DNA from: Opeltia flavorubescens | Lineage: Eukaryota > Ascomycota > Lecanoromycetes > Teloschistales > Teloschistaceae | DNA: 64,000 nt | Assembly (NCBI GenBank): GCA_000442125.1 | Contig: KE546967.1 | Location: forward strand, 1,364,001-1,428,000 | Direction of reading: 5' to 3' | Part shown: positions 21,928-34,020 of the stretch, one piece after another | How positions within the stretch are numbered: position 1 is the first letter of the stretch | Layout: the number at the start of each line of letters is the position of its first letter | Made by a program: the position numbers and the translations under genes | The notes under the pieces: model-generated | The model's database searches: none | The model's input: the letters and a program-made list of their open reading frames with translations, nothing else | Told to the model about the DNA's origin: nothing

Positions 21928-23334
21928 ATGGTCAAAGAAACAGGTTTCTATGACCTGCTTGGGGTAAGATTCTTACATGATGTATGCATCATTGCTCGGT
22001 GCGGGTGTTGAAGCCATTTAGGTGCGGCCCGGTGCATCAGAAACCGAACTGAAATCTGCTTATAAGAAAGGCGCGCTCAAACATCATCCTGGTAAGATTG
22101 CTATGAACTAGATCTAAGGAGCAAGGCTGACCCATTCTTAAGACAAGAATGCCCACAATCCAGCTGCCGCCGAAAAATTCAAGGAAATATCCCACGCTTA
22201 CGAAGTCCTCTCCGATCCTCAAAAGCGACAGATCTACGACCAGTATGGCGAAGAAGGCCTCGAGCAAGGAGGCGGCGGAGGAGGGATGGCTGCCGAGGAT
22301 CTGTTCGCCCAGTTCTTTGGCGGAGGGGGAGGCGCATTTGGTGGCATGTTCGGCGGTGGCGTCCGCGAAACTGGTCCCAAGAAAGCTCGTACTATTCACC
22401 ACGTTCACAAGGTCTCGTTGGAAGATATCTACCGAGGCAAGGTCTCCAAGCTCGCTTTACAAAAATCTATCATCTGCCCCAACTGCGATGGCCGCGGAGG
22501 TAAGGATGGAGCCGTGAAGACATGCACTGGTTGTAACGGAGCTGGTATGAAAACCATGATGCGGCAAATGGGCCCCATGATTCAGCGTTTCCAGACCGTC
22601 TGCCCTGAATGCCAGGGTGAAGGAGAAATCATCCGGGACAAGGATCGCTGCAAGCGCTGCCAGGGGAAAAAGACCGTCATCGAACGCAAGGTGTTGCACG
22701 TCCACGTCGACAAAGGAGTGAAAAGTGGTCACAAGGTGGATTTCCGGGGCGAAGGTGATCAGGCACCTGGCGTTCTTCCCGGTGACGTTCAATTCGAGAT
22801 TGAACAAAAGCCGCATGCACGATTTCAGCGCAAGGATGATGACCTCTTCTACCATGCTGAAATCGATCTTCTCACCGCTTTGGCCGGCGGCCAGCTTCAC
22901 ATTGAGCACCTGGATGACCGTTGGTTGACTGTGACAATCGAACCAGGAGAAGTAATCAGCCCAGGTAAGCCGTCCTCATCTGTTACATCTGGCGAAAAAC
23001 GTGCTAATTGATGTCAGGGGAGATCAAAATGATCCGTGGCCAGGGTATGCCCTCGATGAGGCATCATGATTTTGGCAATCTATACATACAATTCGACGTT
23101 AAATTTCCACCGGCTATGTTCAACTCGCCCGAGCAGATAGCTCAGTTGGAGCAAATCTTACCGCCGCGTAAAATCTTCCCGCCACCGCCCGCGGACGCTA
23201 TGATTGACGATTTCAACTTGGAGAATGTCGACCAAAGCGGTCAACGAAGAGCGCAAGGAGCGACAAGTATGGACGAGGACGAGGAAGATGGTGTGCCTCC
23301 TGGAGCAGAGAGAATGCAGTGCGCATCACAGTAA
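21928..23334 (+). CDS. YDJ1: Type I (class A) DnaJ/Hsp40 co-chaperone, Ydj1-like
   Basis: Stimulates cytosolic Hsp70 and delivers substrates to it. Exons 21928..21963, 22022..22091, 22143..22964 and 23018..23334 give 414 residues. The J domain includes the HPD loop (KHHPDKN), whose aspartate codon is split by intron 2, followed by a Gly-rich segment. The zinc-binding region has four Cys motifs ([32 protein letters not shown]), then the C-terminal substrate-binding domains. The protein ends CASQ, the same farnesylation box as yeast Ydj1, so it should be membrane-tethered in part. The three introns are 58, 51 and 53 bases; the first two interrupt the J domain. It lies upstream of MSH1 on the same strand. 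Confidence 0.95.
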
Positions 23335-23989
23335 AGGCGTCAATTCACGCTCATTGAGAATACCACGAACACACCACCATCATAGAAGACGCGGCTGTTT
23401 TCCCAGCACTGCCTGGATTGATTTTCTCGATATCACGTCTTACCACCGCGTCGGTCACCCTCTGGTCTTCCAGACTCGTCATTTTCCTCTACCATACCTT
23501 ACGAGCTTCTTCCCGATCACTGTAGGGGGTATGCATTGAGCATCTAGACTAGGTGGCAGGCAGAAGGACGCCTCCTTTGCGTCCCATGGCGCGCATGAAA
23601 ACCGTTGCAGGTTGCTTCATATTGGTCGGAGGCTAGCACGGTTGATTTTCATATGTCGTAGAAGTTTCCTTTATCTGCGTGCATGGCGTCTTAGAGCATA
23701 GGTTAGATGAGTGACAATGACATTTCTTTGCAAGTGTCTGCACGCAGCAAACGCTGGATCCTTGTGATTACTATCTTGAAAGCATGGTCATCCTCTTAGT
23801 AGGTGACCTGTTAATGAGATAATTGATGACAGAATAACGAGCATGTTCTGCTAGTCTGCCATATTGAGCAGTGCTATCAAAGCTGGGACTTTGGGTTAAG
23901 CCATACATAAAATAGCTACCAACCTTACGTCACTCCTGTCACCAATATTCGCGTTGGACGCGCCATAGCTCAGAGCTCCTGCAACCACT
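23335..23989. other. Intergenic YDJ1 / MSH1
   Basis: 655 bases: the 3' flank of YDJ1 and promoter of MSH1. A 111-codon frame in another phase (23204-23539) overlaps the YDJ1 end and is a shadow. No gene was seen. Confidence 0.5.
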
Positions 23990-26900
23990 ATGCAAAATGT
24001 AGCCCGAAACTTCCATCGCATACCAAACCTTCGCAGATGGCCTCTAAGAAGTTTGAAATTCGATCAGCTTCAGTTAGAGCCGTGGTTTCGACTTCCAGCA
24101 TGTGCGTCTCTTGGTGTTGTAACACAATGCCGGGGCGCAAAGTCCAGGTCCTCAGTCAAGTTGGAGGAGCTCCCACAAGGTCCACTCGATCCCATATTCA
24201 ATACTGTCGAAGTGGAGGATCAAGGGCCAACGTATCCGACTGTCATCCGACAGGCTCGTAACAATATGCGGAAGTTTGACAAATGTGTGGTTTTGACTAG
24301 AGTGGGCAGCTTTTACGAAGTTGGAGCTTTCCCAATACTCGAAGATGTTCAAATAACTAAATAGTCCAATAGCTATACTTTGAGCAGGCAGTCGAGTATG
24401 GACCCCTTCTCAATCTCAAAGTCGCACAAAAAAAGAGCAAAGCTGGAATACCTCCTGTGCCTATGGTAAAGTCTTTTGGAGATTGGCATTGTAATCCAGT
24501 ATTGATTATCTCTCAGGCTGGATTCCCCTTTTTCCAACTCGATCGTTTCCTCAAAATTCTAGTTCAAGACCTGAACAAGTATGTGGCGATCAGCGAGGAG
24601 TTTGCAAACGATCCTGCCAGCAAGGTCAAGTCCGGAGGGTTGATGTTCGATCGACGGGTCACACGAGTTGTCACACCTGGCACTTTGATCGACGAGAAAT
24701 TTATGAATCCATATGAGAACAATTTCCTGCTGGCTGTGCATCCTATCAAGCTCGGTACAAATTCAAGCTCGATGCAGGAAGGACCAGCGGAGCTCAAGTG
24801 TGCTCCCATGGATCCGGGATTGAACTCCTTTCGCATAGGTCTCGCATGGCTTGATCTTTCTACAGGGGAGTTCTTCTCCCAGTCTACGAATATGATCAAT
24901 TTGCCATCCGCTCTTGCACGCATTGGAGCGAAGGAAATCATTGTCAGTGATATCCTCGAGAAATCAATCTCACAATGCATCGCCAGCATCGTTAAGCACG
25001 ACCGCCGGCTCATGACATACCATACTGGTAAAAACGCAGAACTTCCAATTGCCTCCTGGGCGTCAATGCTCGAAACCTCGGTTTCTACAATGGATGAAAG
25101 CGCGTTTACTCAAGAAGAGATATCAGCTGGAAGCATGCTGCTCACTTACGTTGCAGATAACTTACAAGGCCTTGATATCAAACTTCAACGTCCACAACGT
25201 CGACGAGAATTCGACACCATGAGCATCGATAAGAACAGCTTAAGGGGCTTAGAGGTCTTGGCAACGTGTAAAGAAGGTATTGGAGGCGGGAAAGGCAGTC
25301 TGCTTCAAACTGTTCGTCGAACAGTCACCAGAAGTGGATCACGCCTGCTCAAAGACTGGATATCTTCTCCATCGACATCGCTCCCTTTAATAGATTCAAG
25401 ACTGGAGCTGGTGTCGACTTTCGTCCGCTCAATGCAACTCAGAGATGAGATAGTAAAAGAGCTTCGGCGCACCTCAGATTGCCAGCGTTTAGTTCAGCAA
25501 TTTTCCATGGGTAGAGGGGACGCAGACGATCTAGTCAGTCTCCTAAGAACGATTGAGACTACGGAGTCGATAGCCAGGATCATGGCACAATCCTCTACTG
25601 AATCGAGACTCGAGATGGAAGATCCTCTACGGCTACTGTACCAACAATTTTCCGTTGAGGGTCCGCGAGCCCTAGCCGTTCAAATATCTGACGCTATAGA
25701 TGAAGATGCATTGTTGCAAAGCCATCAGAGAGATGAGAATGAAAGTGCAGGCTATATCAGTGCTGCGCAAGCTGTCTTGCAAAATGAAGGATCGGTAGCA
25801 GATCAGGCTGCGATGTCACGCGTACTTCGAGTTAGAGTAGCTCAGCCAGATACTAGCGAACAAGAGACGACGGAAGAAGATACATGGATCATGCGTAAAA
25901 CGTTCGTAAAAGTTTACCCACTGGATCTGTTGCTGCGAGCTGCTGAATGACAATGTTTCAGGGCTAGTCCACCTCTACAGAGCTTGCACGATAGCCTTTT
26001 CGACCTTCGCCAGCAGCGAGAGGACCTGACGAATACCTTGAGGGTTGAGACTGGTAACGGCTCTTTCGTAATGAAAGTCAATCACACGCTGCTGACAAGT
26101 CTTGCAGGAGCTCCGAGTCTGAGTCTTCGCTATGTCGCTGGTTCAGGACACGTCTGCCACGTCAAAGGAGCCAAAGATGTACGCCACACAGCCAAGGCAT
26201 CATCAGGTGGCCGTACTGGTCGAACCACCAAATCAACCCGCATCTTCTACAACTCTGAGTGGACTAGTCTTGCAGCAAAGATGGACCAATTGAAGTTTCA
26301 GATTCGGGCAGAAGAGCAGCGCGTCCTTAATCAGCTTCGTGAGCAAGTGGTAGTCAACCTTGTGAAGCTGCGGCGCAACGCAGCTGTGCTTGATGCACTT
26401 GACATTGGGTGTGCATTTGCAACTCTTGCTGAAGAGCAAGGCTTCACACGTCCCATCTTAAATAACTCGAGGGACCACAAGATTATCGGTGGCCGGCATC
26501 CCACCGTCAAACTGGGTCTCGAGGAAGAAGGCAGAGCTTTCGTCGGCAACGACTGTTTTGTGGGAGAAAAAGAGCGTGTATGGCTCATCACCGGACCTAA
26601 CATGGGCGGCAAAAGTACTTTTCTGCGCCAAAATGCTCTGATCTCTATCCTCGCGCAGGCTGGCTCATTCGTGCCTGCCGAACATGCTGAACTCGGGATC
26701 GTCGATCAGATTTTTACCAGAGTAGGCTCTGCGGATGACCTATTCAGGGATCAGTCAACCTTCATGGTCGAAATGGCAGAGACAGCCGTCATTCTGAACC
26801 AGGCGACATCCCGCTCTCTGGTTATCATGGATGAGATTGGGCGGGGAACGACTCCAGAAGACGGGATCGCCGTGGCTTTTGCATGCCTGCATCATCTTTA

Positions 26901-27238
26901 CCATAATAACCAATGCCGAACCCTGTTTGCCACTCATTTCCATATTCTTGCAGATTTGGCTAAGGATTTGGATCATCTGGCTTGTTATTGTACAGATGTG
27001 GCTGAGGAAGCAGGCGGGTCATTCTCGTACCTCCACCGACTGCAAAGAGGGGTCAACAAGGCGTCGCATGCATTGAAGGTTGCCCGTCTCGCAGGTAAGT
27101 CCTCTAAAGCTTTCCCCAACTCGGGCGAGTGTATCCTCATTCTGCACAGGCATTCCAGAACCAGCCATTCGGACTGCAGAGGAAATCATCGCTAGGCTCG
27201 GCCCAGTCCCCGTCAACGACAACGGGCCAATCCGATAG
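23990..27238 (+). CDS. MSH1: Mitochondrial DNA mismatch-repair protein Msh1 (MutS family)
   Basis: MutS homologue acting on mitochondrial DNA. Exons 23990..24319, 24373..24465, 24517..25901, 25962..27094 and 27150..27238 give 1009 residues. An Arg-rich N-terminus fits a mitochondrial presequence. Domain I has the MutS mismatch-contact motif GSFYELYFEQA, reassembled only after splicing intron 1. The connector and lever domains follow, then the ATPase: Walker A GPNMGGKST near residue 814, STFMVEM, Walker B VIMDEIGRGT near residue 893, and the FATHFH switch. The second intron (51 bases) is stopless and a multiple of three. An inserted Lys/Arg/Ser-rich stretch at about residues 670-695 (TAKASSGGRTGRTTK) interrupts the lever/clamp region. 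Confidence 0.95.
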
Positions 27239-28393
27239 GGCGATATCGCCGACGGGAATTTCTTGACACCAAGGAATCCCTCGCTAGACCTAGGCCATCA
27301 AAGCTTGTGCGACTCGTCGCTGTTCTTTTCTTCTTCCATGGCAGCAACACCCGATGGATGGGCCGCTATAATAGCTACCATCTTGATTTTGGCCATTCTC
27401 GACCGATCAATCGCTCAACCGATGGGTGAGCGGTCGAGCCTTTGGCAGCTCACTAGCCGTCCCAGACACCATCGATGTAACCCTCGCTGACCCTATTCTT
27501 GCTCGGCGACTTGATCTGGCGAGGCGCTCTGCAATGGCGAGTCAATTCGTGACTGGTCCATTGATCCCGCGGATAGCAGAGGTTCGGAATGCGTACGAGC
27601 AGCCAGGCTCTTTGGGTAAGGCGCCGGAGTTCGCGATAGTATCGACGCTGGGCAGGAGGTCAGCGATCAGTTTCTCACATGCGGTAATCAGAAAGGGTGA
27701 ATCTGGCCATCCATACCTGAGCATGAGGAAGTGGAACCGGGATTTGCAAGAATGATGTTCTCAAGAGACGTTGGTACTTCTGACCCAAGGAATTGGTGTC
27801 AATATGCACAATGCTTACCATTTTGGCCTTATTCTCAGCCTACTTGCGCTTACTGCTGAACAATCCCCTTGACCGCCTTTAGGGCCTTGATCATTTGCCA
27901 AATCCGCCATCGTGCATCTCGGGATCATTGGGATATAAACGCTATTGGTCTGTTTGCGAGAACGTCGCGTGGCATGGACCCAAGTCTATGGACTCAACGT
28001 GGCATGATGCCCTCTCGCCCCCAACCCTTGCCGTTTTGGCTTTTCCACAGTAGCCAAAGCACGACATCCGCCCTCCACCACGAGATTTGGCACATTGCGG
28101 CTTTGGGAGTCTTTGCGTTGAACCAGAAGGACAAGCATTAGTATTCATGACATACAGAAGAGCGATCTATGTTCAAGTTGGCCGTGGCCGGTCCATGCGC
28201 CTCAAGATCTCAGCTATTCTAGACTGGTCTACGTCTACCGTCGGTTGGCTAGTCCGACGGTACCAGCCTTTACAATGCGTCGCCCATGTATCTTGCAGGT
28301 GGCGAGCCTACATAGAAGCCAGTGACAACCCTGTGCAAATGAAGGTGTCAACCAGACGTGATCCAAAAGCCTGATACCAACGGTCCCAGAAAC
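27239..28393. other. Intergenic MSH1 / kelch gene
   Basis: 1.15 kb with no gene I can support. Short frames (27263-27490, 27426-27755, 27869-28141) lack motifs; one begins with a hydrophobic stretch resembling a signal sequence but has no convincing continuation. A perfect 9-base inverted repeat is listed separately. Confidence 0.45.
28236..28262. repeat. Perfect 9-base inverted repeat (hairpin)
   Basis: TACCGTCGG at 28236-28244 pairs with CCGACGGTA at 28254-28262 around a 9-base loop. It lies about 130 bases before the kelch gene start codon, in the upstream region. Function unknown. Confidence 0.6.
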
Positions 28394-30695
28394 ATGTTGT
28401 CGCTCGTTGGAATAATCACAGCAAGCTTAATAGCGTATACTTTAGGTCAATTGGACCCTATACTAAACTATTGCATTCGATACGACCATCAATGTAAGCA
28501 TTTCACTGTGCTTTCAATACTGGTGGAACGAACTGATCCAACTACAGCTGTTGTTAAGAACAATACTCTATATATCGATGGAGGCAAGGAGTCATTCATA
28601 CAGGTCAACAGCGAAGGCAAGCAGGAGGGCGATATGACTGTGGGAATAAGTAAGTACGTGCTTGATCACTTGAAGGCTTGACTAACCTGGGTCAACAGAC
28701 GAGTATCTGATTGTTGTTGACCTATCTCAACCTTGGGATTGGAAAACCAATGTTTCGATCAAGGNGCTGGCCAAACCTGGAATGCCCGAGCTACCCACGA
28801 GTCCTCCCGTGGTCTCCAGAGGAGCATTCTATTATGGAAGTGATGGTAAATTTTTCCCCCAGTTCTGCGGTTGACTGAGAAGGGTGTAATGGGAATCTTA
28901 CTGACCAGTTGATCAGATGATCCAAACATATATTTATGGGGCGGCACTACGTCCTATATCAACACGAGCTTTCCGGGCTTCATAGCGCCTTTACCAGCTA
29001 CATATACTATGTGGTCGTTCAATATTGAGACTAAAGACTGGGGCCACTATGATATGTCCGATACGGTCAAATACCGCCCTGCAGCAGGGGCATATGCGGA
29101 GGCTAGAGATCAACACCGAAGCTTTTTCCTGAATGGATGGATTGACAATGGAACATCAGCTCAAACGATGAGTCTTAGCCCTTCGACGAAGGTCCTTCAG
29201 GAAGGAATGATTGTCATTGACCATAGTAATCAGACAGCAATGAATTTGTCTACAAAAGCTTTAGTGGGAGAAAAGCCGAGGGCACGCGGCAAGATGCAAT
29301 ACATATCGAACTATGGCGAAAATGGAATCATACTCCTGGTTGGAGGTATTGAAAAGCTGGTTACCGATACATTAGCTCAAAATCAAGGTGATTTGGTATG
29401 AAAAGGTCAATATGATTGATAGTCTCTAATGACTGACAATCACTCAAGGTACCCTTTAGTTCGGTCGATGTCTTTGATGTCTCCTCAATATACGATGGTA
29501 GACTCCTCGGTGGGGGGGCTTGGTTCAAGCAGAAAACGACTGGCGAGATACCAATCAGTCGCGTGGACTATTGTATTTTTCTTGCGAGAGCGACGGATAC
29601 ATCGAGTGCAAACATGTATGTATCCCTCACATGAAACATTGACGTGGGAGATTGACCGTGACTAGCTATATGTATGGCGGCCGCGGTCTTGATGGCTCCG
29701 TCTTTGATGATGTACATATTTTAAGCTTGCCCTCTTTCACTTGGACGAAAGTTTATCAAGGGTAAGCATATTTCCTGAGCACCATGATCCTCGAGAGTAT
29801 AATTAACCCCGGAATCTTCTCAGGGCCTCCGGCAGATATGGCCATACTTGTCACCGCGCAGGGACTAGGACGATGATATCAGTAGGAGGCGCGCCAGCCA
29901 CAAATCAGACCACTGGAACTTGTGATTGGCAGACGAAAGGGCTCAACGTTTTTGACATATCCGACAATACTTGGGGTAGCAAATATACAAAATCTACGAG
30001 TGATTACGAGGTGCCAAGCCCAGTGGTTGCTAAAATTGGTGGCAAGTAAGTTTCCAAATCTGCAAGATTTCCCATATATACAATCCTTGAGAACGTGGCC
30101 ACTGATGACTGATCGATGATGTTCGTATAGTGCTCAAGGCAATGCAACGATGACTGCTCCTGCAGGAGGCTTCGATGAGTCTGGTCTTGCGGCAATTTTT
30201 GGCAGTACTTCTGTTGCAGGGTCTCCCGCAACACCATCACCACCTGTAGATAGAGGAGATAAGGCTCATCACCGACGGATCATCATAGCAAGTGCCACAA
30301 GTGGCGGTGCGGTTCTTCTCGGTCTCGCCTTTGCAATCATGTGGTTTTTCCGACGGTCCCTTCGAAGGGTATTGGTCGGAGAGCTACACGAGCATCTTGA
30401 GATGGACGGTAAAAGCAAGCATCAATCAGAGCTTCCGGGGAAAGCAGTCTTTTGGGAGTTACCTGGCTCAGGACCAGCAGAGCTTTGGAGCCCAACAGAA
30501 TCTCCCATGTCGCAGAAAGCGGAAGAGGAATTCAAGTTCGAGACCAGAAGTGATCGGGAACTCGGCTGGCGGGGAGAAATCGAGTGCGTGGGGGATCTGG
30601 CGAAGGTAGAATGCATTGAAGAAAAGGCGTACGAGGCAAGCGACGATGATGATTCGCCACGGCATGCTCACGTGACGTGTAAAGAGCTTGATTGA
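28394..30695 (+). CDS. Kelch-repeat, single-pass membrane protein
   Basis: Eight exons: 28394..28493, 28548..28649, 28699..28845, 28917..29395, 29449..29615, 29666..29761, 29824..30045 and 30131..30695, giving 625 residues. Residues 1-18 are a signal peptide (MLSLVGIITASLIAYTLG). Kelch-like blades follow, with Gly-Gly turns in NTLYIDGG, IYLWGGT, ILLVGG, MYGGRGLDG and MISVGG, and a tryptophan one strand later in several. A Ser/Pro/Thr-rich linker leads to a transmembrane helix at about residues 488-511, a basic stop-transfer RRSLRR, and a cytoplasmic tail of ~110 acidic residues. This layout (extracellular propeller, one helix, cytoplasmic tail) is typical of fungal cell-surface kelch proteins of unknown role. 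Base 28765 is N and makes one residue uncertain. Intron 1 (54 bases) is stopless and in phase. Confidence 0.87.
28765..28765 (+). other. Ambiguous base (N) in the kelch gene
   Basis: It falls in the second position of a GNG codon in exon 3, so the residue could be Val, Ala, Glu or Gly. The reading frame is unaffected. Confidence 0.98.
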
Positions 30696-30894
30696 ACCTT
30701 GGTTGACTTACATATACCCTTTCTGTACATAGCATTTAACATGAAGAACTTGCTCATATTGGTTTTTTTACATTCTCTTTATCAAAATCTCTTTCAGCGC
30801 TCATGCATCCTAAACCTTTAAATGGACTCGTAGCTGTCGCCGGCCTGATATCCCATCAACCTGATCTATCATCTCGTCTTCTGACATTACAATA

Positions 30895-31818
30895 ATGACA
30901 AGATCTTTGTCGCACACAGTTATGTCCTCTCAAATATATGCGATCTTAGGAGCTCAGCAGCCCTTTGATCCAAACCATCGTCATACAACATCTTGGATTT
31001 TACCTCCGCTCTTCCTCGCCGTCGTCCGTCTACTGCTTTCCGTTTACGTCTTTATCACATTGTTCTTCTATTTGGGCTGGAATGGGACGCACCACCGACA
31101 CGATCTAGATCGCCATTCCTTTTCTTATTTCACCCATCTCGGATACTGGGGACTAGCATTTTACTTTCTGTTCGCCGCGTCGCATACGTTCCGGTATAGC
31201 TTGACAGGACATTCTTGGTTGCAGCGATGGCCAATTGGTTTGCAAGTTGCGCATACGGCATTCTATACCACCATTGTTACCTTTCCGATTCTCGTCACTG
31301 CCGTTTTTTGGGCTATACTCTACTCTGGGACGTGGTTTACTTCAGAATTCGCGGGGTGGTCGAACGTGAGATCGAGATCGCTCCTTCCACTCCTCTAGCT
31401 AATCTGACTGACTGTCGTTCAGACATCCGAGCATGCTCTTAATACCGTCTTCGCAGCTTTCGAGATTTTCTTCACCAGAACTCCTCCGCCACCACTTGCA
31501 CACCTTCCCATACTAGTCATTCTTTTGGCTCTATACCTCGCACTCGCATATTTGACGCATGCAACCGCTGGCTTTTACCCTTACTCATTCCTTGACCCAG
31601 GTAAAGGTAGCGGAAAATTAGTTGGGTATATCTTCGGCATCTTAGCTGCAGCTTGTGTCATTTTTGGGGTAATATGGGTGATCATTTGGTTGAGAAGATG
31701 GCTCACAGAGACAAAACTTGGAATGTCCGGAAAGTTCGCGAAGAGCAGGGGAACCGGAGATGAAGAGATGGTGGAAGTAAGAAGAGAGCATATGAAACAG
31801 TCAGGTGACTCGACGTGA
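30895..31818 (+). CDS. FAR-17a/AIG1-like multipass membrane protein
   Basis: Exons 30895..31365 and 31423..31818, over a 57-base intron, give 288 residues. About six hydrophobic helices are visible (around FLAVVRLLLSVYVFI, YWGLAFYFLFAASH, FYTTIVTFPILVTAVFWAILY, ILVILLALYLALAYL and the last one near YIFGILAAACVIFGVIWVIIW). The pattern FDPNHR..TSWILPP, HSFSYFTHLGYWGLAFYFL, THATAGFYPYSFLDP matches the fungal branch of the FAR-17a/AIG1 family; animal members hydrolyse fatty-acid esters of hydroxy fatty acids, but the fungal activity is not established. The C-terminal tail is charged. An alternative start is the ATG at 30922. It lies 199 bases after the kelch gene on the same strand. Confidence 0.8.
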
Positions 31819-32344
31819 AAGAACATCTTAGAATCTCGCAAGGATGTGTCACGTCCAAGCTATGACTCAGTTAAAGTTGCGCAAACGATTACGACGCCCT
31901 TTTGGACTCGACAATCACGCACGTACTGCTTGTCTGCGTGTCATAGCATGGATAGAATCTTTTCTTTCAGATCCATGGCAAAAAATTAACGGCACGCGGG
32001 TTGGTTACACAAAACATAAATTGACTCGGAATGACGTTCTAAAATTTGTTGAGGCCGTCTGAATGGATCGATCTTCGCCCTACAGCTCGTCGTCACAATG
32101 CTCTTCACATAAAAGGGTCTTGTGTAACGGTCAGCAGCTGAGCCACGAGTCGTGAATTTGAATGATCTGACTGACCGGCCAATTGATGGATATATAAGAA
32201 TCTTCTACTCTCCCCGTTCTTGATCCTTATATCACCAGCCAGAGACACCGACTACAGACCTAAATCGCTGCACCCTCAATTGATCCCCGTTATCTTCCAT
32301 TACTTCGATCAACGCTTTACGATATCATATCCATAGACATCAAT
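31819..32344. other. Intergenic
   Basis: 526 bases. A 72-codon frame at 31844-32062 is basic but motif-free and I do not support it. The rest should be the promoter of the helical hypothetical gene. Confidence 0.5.
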
Positions 32345-33083
32345 ATGCATCTCCGGAGTGGACACGATACCTGCACTACATTAAGCCAACAAGATGAGGA
32401 TGCGCTCATGGCAGACCTCTATCCCACTCCAGATCCAGAGATACGTCGCACGACAGCCAAAGATATCCTTCTTTCCGTCAAAGGCATAACCACGGATATG
32501 TCCCTGTCTGATGAGCAACGCTTGCACCTTTTGCATCATATGCTTGAGCTATGTGCTCTAGAGCATGAGCGAGAGACGCAAGTATATCAAGCCGCTCACC
32601 GCCATCTTGTCGAAAACGAGACAGATTATCAAGCGATGGTAGCTGTTCCAAGAATGCCTGAGAACGTCTTTCGTATCTGGGAGGCGTCGATCGATAAGGA
32701 TATGAAGGAAGACAGGTCGAAGATGAAGCTTTCAAGAGCGAATGCGAAAACGCTACTAGGTGCTATCAAGCATGTGGAGCAACAAGGTGAGTCATGAATT
32801 ATGACATAAAGCAGCCTAGCAGGACGTCGCAAGCTAACAAAAGATACAGTAAGAAAGGCAGAGAAAGCATTCACTTCTAATGCGAAAAATGATCGAATGT
32901 TGAGAGAATCGAATCATGCTGTCGGTATGTGATCCCCGGGCTACGAAATCTGCACTATGATACAGAGCAAAGCCAGCAGGCTGACAATATGAAGAAACGC
33001 ACATGGCCAGGATGACGCTCAAAACCGAAGCAATGAATAGGCAATTTGAGGAAGACATGCAACGGCTCTTTTCGGATGTTTGA
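32345..33083 (+). CDS. Hypothetical helical protein
   Basis: Exons 32345..32786, 32850..32924 and 32995..33083 give 201 residues; all three keep a single frame over 63- and 70-base introns with good GT...AG ends. The sequence is charged and largely helical with no membrane segment or signal peptide, with heptad-like stretches in the middle (LHLLHHMLELCALEHERE) and at the end (MNRQFEEDMQRLF), suggesting a coiled-coil or helical bundle. I do not recognise a family. It converges on the unknown membrane-anchored gene 940 bases away. Confidence 0.65.
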
Positions 33084-34020
33084 AATGGTCAGGTCAGAAG
33101 GAGTATTGAATATCAATGAGGTTGAATGTTGTGGTAGCTTGTATGCGAGGCGATAGGTAGGGGTCGGTGATTTTTCGCGCTGTATGAGTGTTTCATACCT
33201 GGGAAGGGAGAAGAAGTTCGTTCTGCTGGATTGCTTTGGAGCTTCATTGAGCGCTAAGAAGGTCTCAGCCAAAAGTTAGTCATGGAGATAATGGCATGCA
33301 TGTAGTTGGTGTTGTGTTATGTGACAAATGGCACCTCTAGCCCGACTCGTCGCTTGACAAAAGATAATCTACAATTACAGGAAGGAAGTTCTCTTCATGA
33401 ATGATGATAATGTAAAGCGTTCGATATTGGCATATATATTGTCTATGTTCATTTGAATTCCTGACTAAGTATTCCGTGATCTTAAAGATCAATTGTTTAT
33501 TACAACCTGAATTAAATATATTCTGGATTAAGGCATGCCAGGAGATATCAAAGTGGTTAGTGCATTCTAAAAGATACCCGAAATCCTGCCGGCATCAAAC
33601 TCTTTCAAGGCTTTCTAGCAAAGTATGAAGGATGGGCAGGAGTGCCCTGGATTATGTCCGAAGTTTAATCTGTGGTGTTGCCACATACTAATGGGGTGCC
33701 AACCTGCAACGGTATGTATACCCAGTTCGATAAGTTTTTTTTGAAAAGTCGAGCTTACATTACACAAGGGTAGTTGATACACAAGGTGCAATTTAGTTGA
33801 ATAATTAGCACTTATGAAGAAAATCTTCTCTTATAAGTACAAGAATTGCGGTAATGTACATTAACAAAGCACATTGATGTTTCCTTGTTCCCGATCCCAA
33901 GCACACGTGTCTCACATGTGCCCCATATCTTCCCCCTCTTTCTCTCTCCTCTCTTTCTCTCGTATCTCTCTCATTCCTTCCCCATGTATATCGGTTATAC
34001 CCATTGTTTGGTCATCGTCT
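33084..34020. other. Convergent intergenic region with pyrimidine tract
   Basis: About 940 bases between two converging genes. It is AT-leaning around 33360-33560 and ends in a C/T-rich tract (listed separately). No gene was seen. Confidence 0.5.
33921..33983 (+). repeat. C/T-rich low-complexity tract
   Basis: An almost uninterrupted pyrimidine run on the + strand with irregular CT and CTT units. A frame running through it (33874-34419) reads as Ser/Pro/Leu-rich low complexity and is antisense to the neighbouring gene, so it is not called. Confidence 0.7.

Noticed and set aside
27263-27755. Possible small secreted protein or gene remnant after MSH1 (hydrophobic start followed by open frames)
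   Set aside because: The hydrophobic stretch has a signal-like look, but no donor/acceptor pair gives a sensible continuation and no family motif appears.
31844-32062. 72-codon basic open frame
   Set aside because: No motif; lies in the 3' flank of one gene and the promoter of the next.
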